In this document: piece by piece, positions 15,230-25,268 of the stretch
How the letters are laid out: every line of letters starts with the position of its first letter
Position numbering within the stretch: the first letter of the stretch is position 1
IMG/VR virus record: IMGVR_UViG_3300002835_000030
Location: 62,001 to 126,000 of that record
DNA length: 64,000 nucleotides
From: a virus
Strand: one strand, 5' to 3'
The notes under the pieces: generated by a model
Told to the model about the DNA's origin: nothing
Databases searched by the model: none
The model's input: the letters and a program-made list of their open reading frames with translations, nothing else
Translations under genes and position numbers: made by a program

Positions 15230-15238
15230 ATATTTATA
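15230..15238 (+). promoter_or_regulatory. ATATTTATA element
   Basis: This copy ends 19 nt before the start of the 1152-residue baseplate gene at 15258. Confidence 0.45.
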
Positions 15239-15257
15239 TAATAAGAAATAATTATAT

Positions 15258-18200
15258 ATGGCAGGAATATTAGACTATCAAGGGATATTTTATCAACAAG
15301 GTATACTATCAACACAACAGTTTAGAAATAGTTTACTTAACAGAAATTTACCGCCACCTGTTAATGAAACATTAACCCAATCTGGATTAGTATCTAAATT
15401 AGATGATATTGGTAAAGTCATTAATGTACCTATATTCGGTACAGGAGATGAAAATATACCTGTTCATTATAATGAGGATGAAAGAATGTTTGGTTTGGGA
15501 ACCTTTTTCAGAACTACACAGAATGTCAATTTAAACCCATATGTACCACAAGATGATAATTATGTTACTTATGAATTAACAATCCCTCCTGTGTTACCTA
15601 AACCACAACCTGAAGGGTTTGGTGAAAAAGTAAAGAGTCCTTACCCAACATCGTATTCAGTAGAAAGATTTGATTTAATCAATAAAGGGGATAAAAAAGG
15701 TGTCGGTTTTCCATTTAATGTAATTGATAAATACAGATCATTAAATTTTCAAAAAGAAAGTTCTATTGGTCTTGTTGGTGGTCAACAGTTGGAGAAAACA
15801 ATAATTGATAAAATATCGCAAGTTGAAACTGTTCAAACTAATAGTATTACAAATCCAATTGGGAATGTAAAAGATAATTATGTTAATACTTTAAGGGGAA
15901 ACAACCCACCCTTTATCATTTTACCAAATGACGCTATAGGTTGGAATGAATATAATACAAGTAATAAAATAAATGGTGGATCGACTGATGAAGGTGAAGG
16001 TGTAGAACCAACAATGGGTACTGAAATCAGAATGAAAACTTTGTTAGGAAGAACAGGTATTAATCAAGTTAAGTTCGCGTTTGATTTATTAAATAGAAAT
16101 TCGTATAGACCTTTATATGAAGATAGTAGATTTGTTGGTACATCAGATGAAGGTACTAATGGAAGATATTATATTGGTAATGAAAAAAATACTAATAGGG
16201 GTTCATTAATTACTAAAACTTTCGACAGTTCAGATTTCAATGGTGAAATAGATACACCGGGAAATATACAAAGAACATCCATTGAGGGGATTTCGGAACC
16301 GTTTGGAGAACCAAATAAGTTTTTTTGGACTACTGGCGGTGAACAAAACTTTAATGAAAAAACGTTATTATATAAAACACAACAGTTGGTTAATAATAAT
16401 CAGGATAGTGTGTTTATTAATCAAACTAGAAAGTTTTTTAAAGACAAAAAACAAAATAGATTAATTAGTAGAGGTAACGCAATTGGGGAGATTGAGTTGA
16501 TAGATCTTTTATCCAATGGAAATTATTGTAGAGTATGGACTGTTAACGATAGATATAATTATTTAAGGGCAATAAGAAATACTGGTTTATTCACATCTGA
16601 AAATGGACTTAATGGGTTTTCTACTGATACAAAAGAAAAAGAAAAAAGTGTTTTATTGGATAGTGGAATTCCAAAGTATCACCCAACGAAATTAGATTCT
16701 ACCACCACTAGAAAGAGATTTATGTTTTCAATAGAAAATTTAGCGTGGGCAGATAATTTGGCGGATTTACCTATTAGTGAAATAGGACCTGGAGATGTAT
16801 TGAGTGGTAATAAAGGGAGAATTATGTGGTTTCCACCTTATGGGTTAACCTTTGACGAAAGTTCAAGTACAAATTGGACTTCAACTGATTTTATCGGTAG
16901 AAGTGAACCTGTCTATACCTATAATAGCACAACTAGAAGTTCATCGATATCATTTAAAATATTAGTTGATCACCCAAGAGTTATTAATGGTTATAGAGGT
17001 AAAAGTAATAATCTTATTGAACGTTTTATGGCGGGTTGTGTGACACCTGAAGATTTTTTAAGTTCTTTAGATTCTACAGTATCACAATCTACAAAAGAAG
17101 AAGTCCTAAAAAAACTTAAAGAAAAAAAATCACAAAAGGCTACTAACTTAGAAAAAATAACAGATACTGGTACTATAAATTATGTATGTCCCCCCCTCAA
17201 AAGTGAATGTGATTTAAGTGAAAAAGTATATAATGATTCTGAATTAACTGATATAACAGATCAAATTCAAGATTTTTTAACTAAACAGGCAACCACTTCT
17301 GATCCAGAAATTAAAATAACTATAGATGGATATTATGGTGAAGATGAAAATATTGCAAAAAGTAGAGCAAACGCAATAAAAGAAAAACTTATAAGTTCAC
17401 TGGGTAGAAATAATATTAAATATGTGACAAATGCGGTTGTAGAAAACGCACAAAAAGTAGAAGTTACATGGGAAAACGATCCTGATAATTCTAAATCTGC
17501 ACAACCAAAAGAAGAAGAAAAAGAAAATGCTACGGGTACTTATGACCCTGAAGAAGTTAAAGCCATTGATAGTTTGTTAATAGATGAAAGTACGTATTTT
17601 GATTTTATAGATGGTAATTACCCTAATTATTTCAAAACTATATCAGAAAAGATTAAGTATTTCCAACCAGGATTTCATAGTATAACACCTGAAGGTTTAA
17701 ATAGTAGATTAACATTCCTTAACCAATGTATGAGACAAGGACCAAGTATATACGATAAGGGTGCGAATATACAACCTCAGAATTTATCTTTCGGTAGACC
17801 ACCGATATGTATTCTTAGGATAGGTGATTTTTTTCACACAAAAATTGTGATAAATAGTTTATCTATAACTTATGATGGCCCACAATTTGATTTGAATCCT
17901 GAAGGTATTGGTGTACAACCTATGATTGCAACAGTACAATTATCTGTTAATTTAATTGGTGGACATTCTTTAGATGGACCGATTAATAGATTACAGAATG
18001 GAGTTTCATTTAACTATTATGCAAATACTGAAATATATGAACCGAGGGCAGATTACATACAGGATGGTAAATTAAATGATGGTATTAAATTAAGTGAGAT
18101 AAGAAAAGATATTTTAGGTGAGGCAGGATTAAATCAGTTAGTAAAAGATTTAAAAGAGGAAGGTACTGTAAAACAAGAAAAAGACGCAGAAGAGAATACA

Positions 18201-18716
18201 GATGATACGGATGGAAATGGGGACGATGTTTTGGAAATAATAAGTGATGGTAAATCAATAATAACTATTAAAACTAAAGATGGAAATAATCCTAAAGATG
18301 TTATTGTAAAAGGTAGTGATCCTAACCCTTCTAATAAATTAGGGTATGAATTTAATAATTTAGATGAAACATTAAATAATGTTAATGGAATATCAGGTAG
18401 TACTGTTGATATAAATGTTAATTTTAAGACTAATAATTTGGTTGACCCCACTGATTTAGGTACCGCAGAATCTACTCTTAGTGGTGCTTCACAAACATTA
18501 GAAACTGCAAAAACTAATTTCAAAACGTTTAAAACAGAACCTAATAAGAAGGCATATGAAGATGCACAGACTAAATATAATGAAGCAAAAAAGGATTTAG
18601 ATGAAGTCAAAAAAGATAAAAAGGATACTATTAAAGTTACTGCGTTTTTAACCGAAAATAAAAGTAAAACTAGAAAAGTCAAAACATTTACAATAACAAG
18701 TCAGGGGTTAACTTAA
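15258..18716 (+). CDS. Large baseplate-associated protein with OmpA-like segment
   Basis: This 1152-residue protein is of unknown exact family. Residues 1-600 are mixed beta (for example the WFPPYGLTFDES and SISFKILVDHPRV strands). Residues about 664-740 resemble an OmpA-like peptidoglycan-binding domain: ITDQIQDFLTK, IKITIDGYYGE, then NIAKSRANAIKEKL, matching the family's 'N..LS..RA..V...L' helix. Residues about 800-940 carry a conserved tube- or LysM-adaptor-like stretch (GRPPICILRIGDFFHTK, then SITYDGPQFDL and GIGVQPMIATVQLSV), as in gp48/gp54-type tube initiators. A charged coiled coil lies near the C-terminus. It lies 6 nt before the gp53-like gene, so a baseplate or tube-initiation role is likely. 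A run of seven C occurs at 17190-17196 just before the OmpA-like part. Confidence 0.55.
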   Translation: MAGILDYQGIFYQQGILSTQQFRNSLLNRNLPPPVNETLTQSGLVSKLDDIGKVINVPIFGTGDENIPVHYNEDERMFGLGTFFRTTQNVNLNPYVPQDDNYVTYELTIPPVLPKPQPEGFGEKVKSPYPTSYSVERFDLINKGDKKGVGFPFNVIDKYRSLNFQKESSIGLVGGQQLEKTIIDKISQVETVQTNSITNPIGNVKDNYVNTLRGNNPPFIILPNDAIGWNEYNTSNKINGGSTDEGEGVEPTMGTEIRMKTLLGRTGINQVKFAFDLLNRNSYRPLYEDSRFVGTSDEGTNGRYYIGNEKNTNRGSLITKTFDSSDFNGEIDTPGNIQRTSIEGISEPFGEPNKFFWTTGGEQNFNEKTLLYKTQQLVNNNQDSVFINQTRKFFKDKKQNRLISRGNAIGEIELIDLLSNGNYCRVWTVNDRYNYLRAIRNTGLFTSENGLNGFSTDTKEKEKSVLLDSGIPKYHPTKLDSTTTRKRFMFSIENLAWADNLADLPISEIGPGDVLSGNKGRIMWFPPYGLTFDESSSTNWTSTDFIGRSEPVYTYNSTTRSSSISFKILVDHPRVINGYRGKSNNLIERFMAGCVTPEDFLSSLDSTVSQSTKEEVLKKLKEKKSQKATNLEKITDTGTINYVCPPLKSECDLSEKVYNDSELTDITDQIQDFLTKQATTSDPEIKITIDGYYGEDENIAKSRANAIKEKLISSLGRNNIKYVTNAVVENAQKVEVTWENDPDNSKSAQPKEEEKENATGTYDPEEVKAIDSLLIDESTYFDFIDGNYPNYFKTISEKIKYFQPGFHSITPEGLNSRLTFLNQCMRQGPSIYDKGANIQPQNLSFGRPPICILRIGDFFHTKIVINSLSITYDGPQFDLNPEGIGVQPMIATVQLSVNLIGGHSLDGPINRLQNGVSFNYYANTEIYEPRADYIQDGKLNDGIKLSEIRKDILGEAGLNQLVKDLKEEGTVKQEKDAEENTDDTDGNGDDVLEIISDGKSIITIKTKDGNNPKDVIVKGSDPNPSNKLGYEFNNLDETLNNVNGISGSTVDINVNFKTNNLVDPTDLGTAESTLSGASQTLETAKTNFKTFKTEPNKKAYEDAQTKYNEAKKDLDEVKKDKKDTIKVTAFLTENKSKTRKVKTFTITSQGLT

Positions 18717-18721
18717 TATAG

Positions 18722-19045
18722 ATGGGAAAAGAATATTACGACAGATATCAAAAATTTAAAGTTAATGGTTCATATAAACCATTACCGTTTATAAAATTAG
18801 ATACTAAACCTACAGATAAAACTGTTGTTTATAGGTCACAGTTTAGTAGATTGGATAAACTAAGTCAGATATACTATGATAATCCATATCATGGATGGTT
18901 AATTTTATTGGCAAACCCACAATATGGTGGTGTAGAAGAAAATATTCCTGATGATGAAATTATTGTGATTCCTTTTCCATTCAGAGATAGTTTACAAGTG
19001 TATATTGATAAAGTAGAAGAATATAAAACTTTATATGGTATTTAA
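18722..19045 (+). CDS. gp53: Baseplate wedge protein (gp53-like, LysM-type)
   Basis: This 107-residue protein begins GKEYYDRYQKFKVNG and has the conserved 'VVYRSQFSRLDKLSQIYY' and 'YHGWLILLANPQYGG' segments followed by 'DDEIIVIPFPFRD'. That is the signature of T4 gp53-type baseplate proteins and of the related LysM-like phage tail protein X: a repeat that asks for a Leu/Ile 'A.r.YgdP..ww.I..aN' motif and a short C-terminal strand. It is shorter than T4 gp53 (about 196 residues), close to the size in other marine T4-like phages as I recall. In T4 this protein joins the wedge to the hub. It sits between two very large baseplate genes. Confidence 0.7.
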   Translation: MGKEYYDRYQKFKVNGSYKPLPFIKLDTKPTDKTVVYRSQFSRLDKLSQIYYDNPYHGWLILLANPQYGGVEENIPDDEIIVIPFPFRDSLQVYIDKVEEYKTLYGI

Positions 19046-19059
19046 AAAATAGTTTTTTT

Positions 19060-22000
19060 ATGGCAGAGAATGGAGTAGAAGAGATTGGAAGGGTATTTGT
19101 TGTTGACCCCAACCCAATTCAGAATGATATTATACCACCTGAAGATATGTTTATATACGTTAAATTTTCGGCGTATCCTAAAAATAGAGTAACATATAAT
19201 GGAGACAGTTTTGATATTAGAGGTGTTGAAGATGAAGTTAATTTTATATCAACAAAAATAAGATATAATAATGATGGAAAATTAGATCCTAATCCACAAC
19301 AAACATATGCAACTACTGATTGGACAAACATAGGTGGGTTTAAAGGTGAAGATACTAGAAGTTCCGGAATTTTAGAAGGTTTCGGTATAAAATCTATTAA
19401 CATAGTATATAACGCTAGTTTAGTACCAGTAGTAGATATAACATTTACAGATGTAAGGGGTAGTGCGTTATTCGATATTTTAGGTAATGATGATATTAGA
19501 TCACCATATTCTATATTTTTTAAAATGCCTTATCCTGTTTTCAAACTTTCAGTAAAAGGTTATTTCGGTCAAAAGGTAGATTATTGTCTACATATGACTA
19601 ATTGGAATTCACAATTTGATGGTTCTACAGGTAATTTTGATATTAGTGCAAATTTTTTAGGTTTCCAACAAGCGTTTCTTAATGATATGGTAATTGGAAA
19701 TATTGTTGGTGTTGTCAATACAAAAGAGGGGTATGGTAAATTAAATGAAATTTATGATAGAACCGATTCAAACTTTGGTTTAAGTTCTAGTGGCGACGGT
19801 AAAAGTTTAGAGGAATTACAAAGGGTAGGTAAGTTAAATATAAGAAAATTAGATGATTTTTTTATAAGAATTTCAAAACTAAAAGTAGAATCAGAATCTT
19901 TAAAAGATGATTTAGATACATTTAAAACGTTAAAATTTTTAAATGGTAAAAAAAGTATACTAAAAGAATTACAAACATTTATAGGTCCACCGATTGAAAA
20001 AGAATCCGATCCAACCGATCAATCTAATAATGACGGAACAACTAAAGATTATCTAAAAATAAACAATAGTATTAAAAAAATAGAAACTAGTGGTATAAAT
20101 GATAGGTTATTAGAATTAAAAAAAAATTATTTTTCTATTAGGGATTATCTTTTAATTAATAGTATATCTATTGGCAATTTTAAAAATTATATTATTACAT
20201 TAAATGATATTGTTACTAAATATAATGAATATATTACTGACGATAGAAATCAAGAATATACTAATACAGATAGTTTAACTAATCTTTCTAAATCTGCTGG
20301 AAATAAATCAATATCTAAAGGTAAACTATTAAGTGATATTATATCCGATGTTACCACCTATTTAAATACACCAAAAGACAAACAGTTTATTGAACTATTT
20401 AAAATAGATGATAATAGTGAGGATAAATGGAAAAATTTTGTAATTGACTCCCAAAAACCAAATGATGAATTGATTTTAAATCAATCTTTTTCATTACAGA
20501 ATGTTTTATCCTATATGGTTGAAAGAGGAGATGAAATATACTTGAAAAAAAATTATAAAGGTGGTAATGATGTTAACAATAATTTCGATATAAATAATTT
20601 TAATAAAGAAGTCTCAAATGGCACATATTATAATCCCAATATGTTACGTGATACTGTTGTGGTTGTTGCAGATTTTAGAGAAATTAGGGAAAAACTTGAA
20701 AATGAAATACAATCTTTAGAAAGTATTATAAAATCACAACAACAAATTGTACAAGAAGACTTAAATGAGAAATTATTTAACAAATCTAATGATTCTGAGA
20801 ATGAGTTCAAACCCACAATAAAAACTTGTTTTGAGGTGTTGGCGAATAACACACAAGCAATGGTTGAAACGATTTATGAAATAACTAAATCTAGCGAAAA
20901 TTTAGGTTCACAAAGAAATAGTTTAATTAAAGGTCGACAAACTGATATCCCTGAAACGTTATTAAATAGTTTGTCTGAAAATAATAAATCTATTGCGTGG
21001 CCTTCTTTCTATACCGATGTTAGTGGAAATGAACCACAAAAAGAAATTTATATTGGTGATGTACAGGGTGTAACTAGAACTAATTTCCCTGAGTATGATT
21101 TTGTTGAACGGGTATTCGATAATTTCATATCAAAAAGAGAAGAGTTACAACAAATTACTAAAACTAGTGTATTGAATAATGGTACTGATACGGACAATTG
21201 GTTTCCTATTAATCCTATGGATTACGATGTTAATCCATTTTTAAAATTGAGGTTTTTAAATTCGGAACCGGAAATTATTGAATATTTTACGGAACAAATG
21301 TTAACTAGAATTGCGTTATGGCAAAATTATTCTAATTTTGATACAACCACAGGTGGATCATTTGAAGATTACGCAAAATTTGACGCAATTAATGCGTTTG
21401 AAACCGTAAACGTAAATAATCAGACAGTTTTAGTTATTAACAAAATAATTGATAGAATAAAAAATGATGGAGATAAATTTGGTGCGAATAGTTTAATAGG
21501 TCAAACAAATTTTTTTAAAAATATTGTTGTTGGGGATGATGGTGTTATAACATATGCATTAAAAGAAGGTGATGGGGTACAACCAAAGATAGGTAACATT
21601 GAGTTCGGGTTAAATTACAATAATGCAAACATAGATTACATTTTATTTGATAATAAAGAAATTATAAACAACTCTAGTAAACTTTGGGATAAAATACAAA
21701 CATCAAATGAATACAAAAAATTTTTTCCTAATGACCAAAGTAAGTTTACTAAAAAAGAATATAAAGGTGATTTAATATATGAAACTAAATATGTTGCAAG
21801 TAATAATCTATATACTAATAATATATATAATGTTTGGGGTAAATCAATAGGTAACAATCTATTAAAATCATCAAATATTGAATCAGAAAATAACATAACT
21901 ACATTTGGAAATGTAATATTAGAAAACATAGATAAAAAATTATCTTCTGGTGATACGACAGGAATTTATTTGAATAAAACATACTTTACTGATGACACCG

Positions 22001-24630
22001 AAACCACCTATGAAGAAACTTTTACCGGTGGAAAATTTTATACCCAACAAACAATTTTTGGCAGTGGGTATTTATTGTTATCAACAATTCCATATAGAGA
22101 TTTTAAAAATGGATTTATAAATTCATTATTTCCTGGTGATAAATTTTTTGGTGCGAGAATTGTTAAATTACCTGAATTATATGTTTACTATTTGGGTTCA
22201 ATATTATGGAGATATAATGAGAATACTGATCCATTAGTTTGGACAGACTATACGAATTTCCAAACAAATAAAAATAATTACCCCACTAAAATAAGTTATT
22301 ATAAATCCATTCCGTCTGAAGAAAAACCATTAGAAGATGAATTGATAAATTTACCTATTAGTGTTAAAAACGCACTAATAAATAAATTTAAAGAATGGGT
22401 AAAACTTAACTTTAATTCTACACAAACAGGTAAATTTGAGTCGGAATTAGATAATTATGTTAGTGATATACCCAATAATATAGAAAAAACAAAAAATTAT
22501 TTACTTAGAGAGTTGACAAAAACTACTGAACTAATAATATTAAATCCTAAAATTTTTGATAAAAATAGGAAAAATAAATTATTTATTACAATTAATAAGA
22601 TAGATGAATACATAAATAAATTCTCTGAACTTTTTTCTAAAAAATCCACTGAAAATAGTGACACTAGTGGTAATAATGTAGAGGAAGAAAAACAAAAAGT
22701 TAGTGAAAAAAACAAAAAAGAGATAAAATTACAAATATATAATTATTTTAAGAATATTAACGACAAATGGGTTGCGGGTAGTGAAGAGGGTAAAAGTTTT
22801 AACGTTTGTGGTGCCGGTAATAACGGATCAACCAATAGTACCGTTAAAAAACCAAATAATTTAATTGATTATTTTAGATTTATTGATAGAGGATGGAGTG
22901 ACATTGGTGATCAGGCAACAATAAATTTAAATAGTTTTTTAAGTTTAGGTAATAATCAAGATACTAGTGTTTATTTCTTTATGTCTAAATTGTTAAGAGA
23001 TAGTAATTTCTTATTTCAAATTTTACCTAGTTATATTGATTATAAAGATGAGAAAGAGGTCGCAAAAATGTTTAGGCCTTTCACCACTTTAGAATCTCCC
23101 GATTCATCTGGACCAGTTTATTGTTGTATATATGTAGGTGGCGCATCACAAGTTTTAGATATAAAAGAAACAAATAATTATTACTTTAACAATGATGGTT
23201 ATGCGTTTAAAAATGGGGAAATACCTTCCGATATGGGAGACACAAATAACGCAATTGAAGCCAAAGATAAACGCAAATTAGTTGCGTTTAGGGTTGCGTT
23301 TGGGGCTCAAAACCAAACCATATTTAAAAACGTTTCATTGAATCAACAAGAACATAAAGAAACGGGTGAATACTTTAATGTATTATCAGAAATAATCGAC
23401 AAAAGAGGTGCAACCCAAAAGGTATATCAGGGTACAGATTTATTAAGATTATTTAAAACAAGATCCTACACGTGTCAAGTTGATTCTTTAGGGTGTATGA
23501 ATATACAACCATTGATGTATTTTGACTTACAAAACGTACCATTTTTTAATGGGGCATATTTAATTACGAGTGTTAGTCATAGTATTACACCTAACCATAT
23601 GACAACTAATTTTAAAGGTGTACGACAATCTAAATACATAACACCACCAACAACATCTATAACTGCGGATATTGATATAGATTTAAATGAGACAAATGAG
23701 ATACCTAAAATAGAGTTTTCTAATTTAAATAATACAAATCAGATTTATAGTATTGGTGTTGATTCTGGAGTCGCCAACCAAGTATTTGAGGTTAATCAGA
23801 TAACTATTGAAACATTGAATATATTAGGTGTCTCTACAAGTGGAATAACTGCCGGTGACATTGACTTTATTAAAACTACTATAAATGGATCAACTAACGC
23901 AGATGTGGCAATGTTTTTTGCAAATGCGTTAGTTAACTCAAACAATTTCCTAAATAGTGAAGATAACTGGAATAATGGAGAATTTTCTAAAAATGAGGTC
24001 AAATTCCCCTCCAATGTAGAGTTTTCTGGAGAAACTAAAGCGTATCAGATAAGTAATATCCAATTTTCTCCATCAGATAATCAATATTTCACATATACAC
24101 CTACTACTACTGCAACTACAACTAGTTCTGAAAATCAAGAAACCGCATATTATTTTCCAAATACACCATCTTCTTTAATAGAATATGATAAAGTTAATGT
24201 TGATCCTGAATCTGTGTTAAAAATAAAATTAGATAACTTAACGTATTATAATATTTTTCAAGGAGATGAATATATGTATCGACCAGTAGGGTTCTTATAT
24301 ATGATAGGTAGAAAACAATATTTTGATTTGTTTGGTTCGGACGCAATTAATTCACCACAAAATTATTACCAACCTCCATTCCAAAGAAGTTTTGAAATTG
24401 CTTATAAAGTTTGGACAAATATAAAAGATGGAAATGGTAATACCGGATCAGGATATTCAAAAACTGATGTTGGAGGTAGGTTAGGTTCGTTCACTTCATT
24501 TAATCAATCAAGACTAGCGTCACAACAATTTAAGACTAAAAGTATTGAGGAGTCTGCAAAAGTTTTCCAAAAAGTATTAAATATATTTACACATAAAGGT
24601 GAACCACTAATTGATTTCTTTAACCCATAA
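19060..24630 (+). CDS. Giant baseplate hub-like protein
   Basis: This 1856-residue protein has an N-terminal beta domain (VFVVDPNPIQND, then FIYVKFSAYPKNRVTYNG, and NIVYNASLVPVVDITFTDVRG) of the kind seen in phage hub or tail proteins. Long helical and Asn-rich spacers fill about 240-640 and 1080-1290. Around residue 1460-1530 there is a gpD/gp27-like element: RSYTCQVDSLGCMNIQPLM, then FFNGAYLITSVSHSITPNH, recalling the 'f.G.Y.V.sVsH.i' strand pair of hub proteins such as gp27, P2 gpD and VgrG. No lysozyme or metallopeptidase motif was seen in the C-terminal 300 residues, which begin with a Thr-rich linker. A hub or hub-spike role is inferred from this and from its place beside gp53. It is far longer than T4 gp27 (391 residues). 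Confidence 0.55.
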   Translation: MAENGVEEIGRVFVVDPNPIQNDIIPPEDMFIYVKFSAYPKNRVTYNGDSFDIRGVEDEVNFISTKIRYNNDGKLDPNPQQTYATTDWTNIGGFKGEDTRSSGILEGFGIKSINIVYNASLVPVVDITFTDVRGSALFDILGNDDIRSPYSIFFKMPYPVFKLSVKGYFGQKVDYCLHMTNWNSQFDGSTGNFDISANFLGFQQAFLNDMVIGNIVGVVNTKEGYGKLNEIYDRTDSNFGLSSSGDGKSLEELQRVGKLNIRKLDDFFIRISKLKVESESLKDDLDTFKTLKFLNGKKSILKELQTFIGPPIEKESDPTDQSNNDGTTKDYLKINNSIKKIETSGINDRLLELKKNYFSIRDYLLINSISIGNFKNYIITLNDIVTKYNEYITDDRNQEYTNTDSLTNLSKSAGNKSISKGKLLSDIISDVTTYLNTPKDKQFIELFKIDDNSEDKWKNFVIDSQKPNDELILNQSFSLQNVLSYMVERGDEIYLKKNYKGGNDVNNNFDINNFNKEVSNGTYYNPNMLRDTVVVVADFREIREKLENEIQSLESIIKSQQQIVQEDLNEKLFNKSNDSENEFKPTIKTCFEVLANNTQAMVETIYEITKSSENLGSQRNSLIKGRQTDIPETLLNSLSENNKSIAWPSFYTDVSGNEPQKEIYIGDVQGVTRTNFPEYDFVERVFDNFISKREELQQITKTSVLNNGTDTDNWFPINPMDYDVNPFLKLRFLNSEPEIIEYFTEQMLTRIALWQNYSNFDTTTGGSFEDYAKFDAINAFETVNVNNQTVLVINKIIDRIKNDGDKFGANSLIGQTNFFKNIVVGDDGVITYALKEGDGVQPKIGNIEFGLNYNNANIDYILFDNKEIINNSSKLWDKIQTSNEYKKFFPNDQSKFTKKEYKGDLIYETKYVASNNLYTNNIYNVWGKSIGNNLLKSSNIESENNITTFGNVILENIDKKLSSGDTTGIYLNKTYFTDDTETTYEETFTGGKFYTQQTIFGSGYLLLSTIPYRDFKNGFINSLFPGDKFFGARIVKLPELYVYYLGSILWRYNENTDPLVWTDYTNFQTNKNNYPTKISYYKSIPSEEKPLEDELINLPISVKNALINKFKEWVKLNFNSTQTGKFESELDNYVSDIPNNIEKTKNYLLRELTKTTELIILNPKIFDKNRKNKLFITINKIDEYINKFSELFSKKSTENSDTSGNNVEEEKQKVSEKNKKEIKLQIYNYFKNINDKWVAGSEEGKSFNVCGAGNNGSTNSTVKKPNNLIDYFRFIDRGWSDIGDQATINLNSFLSLGNNQDTSVYFFMSKLLRDSNFLFQILPSYIDYKDEKEVAKMFRPFTTLESPDSSGPVYCCIYVGGASQVLDIKETNNYYFNNDGYAFKNGEIPSDMGDTNNAIEAKDKRKLVAFRVAFGAQNQTIFKNVSLNQQEHKETGEYFNVLSEIIDKRGATQKVYQGTDLLRLFKTRSYTCQVDSLGCMNIQPLMYFDLQNVPFFNGAYLITSVSHSITPNHMTTNFKGVRQSKYITPPTTSITADIDIDLNETNEIPKIEFSNLNNTNQIYSIGVDSGVANQVFEVNQITIETLNILGVSTSGITAGDIDFIKTTINGSTNADVAMFFANALVNSNNFLNSEDNWNNGEFSKNEVKFPSNVEFSGETKAYQISNIQFSPSDNQYFTYTPTTTATTTSSENQETAYYFPNTPSSLIEYDKVNVDPESVLKIKLDNLTYYNIFQGDEYMYRPVGFLYMIGRKQYFDLFGSDAINSPQNYYQPPFQRSFEIAYKVWTNIKDGNGNTGSGYSKTDVGGRLGSFTSFNQSRLASQQFKTKSIEESAKVFQKVLNIFTHKGEPLIDFFNP

Positions 24631-24661
24631 TTGTTTTTTATAAAAAAAATTATTATATTTG
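24631..24661 (+). promoter_or_regulatory. Candidate Bacteroidota-type promoter
   Basis: TTG (24631-24633) is followed after 20 nt by TATATTTG (24654-24661), a full match to the Bacteroidota -7 consensus TAnnTTTG. The box ends 4 nt before the ATG at 24666, which would give a leaderless or nearly leaderless transcript. Confidence 0.5.
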
Positions 24662-24665
24662 TAAT

Positions 24666-25268
24666 ATGTATATTGGAAATATAGTTACAACTTCTAATTT
24701 AGAGTTAGAAAACTTTAAGATTTGTCATAAGTTAGATACTATTGACGATAGGTTACCTACGCTAATTATCGGTTGGAATAAAACAAAAGAACTTGTTGAA
24801 GATAAGGTATCTATTCTTCACAAACAAATTAATCCTAAATTATTTTGGACTTTTTCTACAAAAGAAAGAAAATCAGAATATGAAACAGATTTAGATTCTT
24901 TTATGTCCTTTTGTTATAATTCTTTTGGAGAAAACATCCCATATGTTTATTTGGATTTATTATATGGTAAAAGAATGGTAAACTTTAGAATTATAAGAAA
25001 AATATTGAATTTAAAAACCCCAACAACATATATTTCACCTAATGATATGATTTACATATATGGCGAAAACTTAATATTTGGTATAGATTTAAATGTTTTA
25101 TCTTTAATTGAAGGTAAAAAAGATAAAATAACCCAAACCATAAAAAACTTATCGAATAATACTTTGATAGATTCTGAGATATTTAATAAATGTAAGGATT
25201 TTATTTATAAAATAAAAAACAAAAACAGGTATATTCCTTACATTTATACTTATGGATTCGAACAATAA
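24666..25268 (+). CDS. Unknown protein, 200 residues
   Basis: No family is recognised. The sequence is globular, with a first strand MYIGNIVTTSNLE, a conserved-looking 'PTLIIGWNKTKELV' segment, FWTFSTKERKSEYETD, and a hydrophobic central stretch (NMIYIYGENLIFGIDLNVLS region). Many aromatic residues are present and no metal-binding motif was seen. It has its own host-type promoter candidate and is followed by a gene that overlaps it by 17 bp, so the pair may be early or middle genes. Nothing in the sequence points to a structural role. Confidence 0.6.
   Translation: MYIGNIVTTSNLELENFKICHKLDTIDDRLPTLIIGWNKTKELVEDKVSILHKQINPKLFWTFSTKERKSEYETDLDSFMSFCYNSFGENIPYVYLDLLYGKRMVNFRIIRKILNLKTPTTYISPNDMIYIYGENLIFGIDLNVLSLIEGKKDKITQTIKNLSNNTLIDSEIFNKCKDFIYKIKNKNRYIPYIYTYGFEQ

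Larger units (their letters stand above)
15065..15257. other. 193-nt intergenic region with promoter candidates
   Basis: This is one of the longer non-coding gaps. It contains a host-type promoter candidate (15098-15128) and a copy of the ATATTTATA element (15230-15238). No ORF, tRNA-like fold or strong terminator was seen. Confidence 0.6.
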
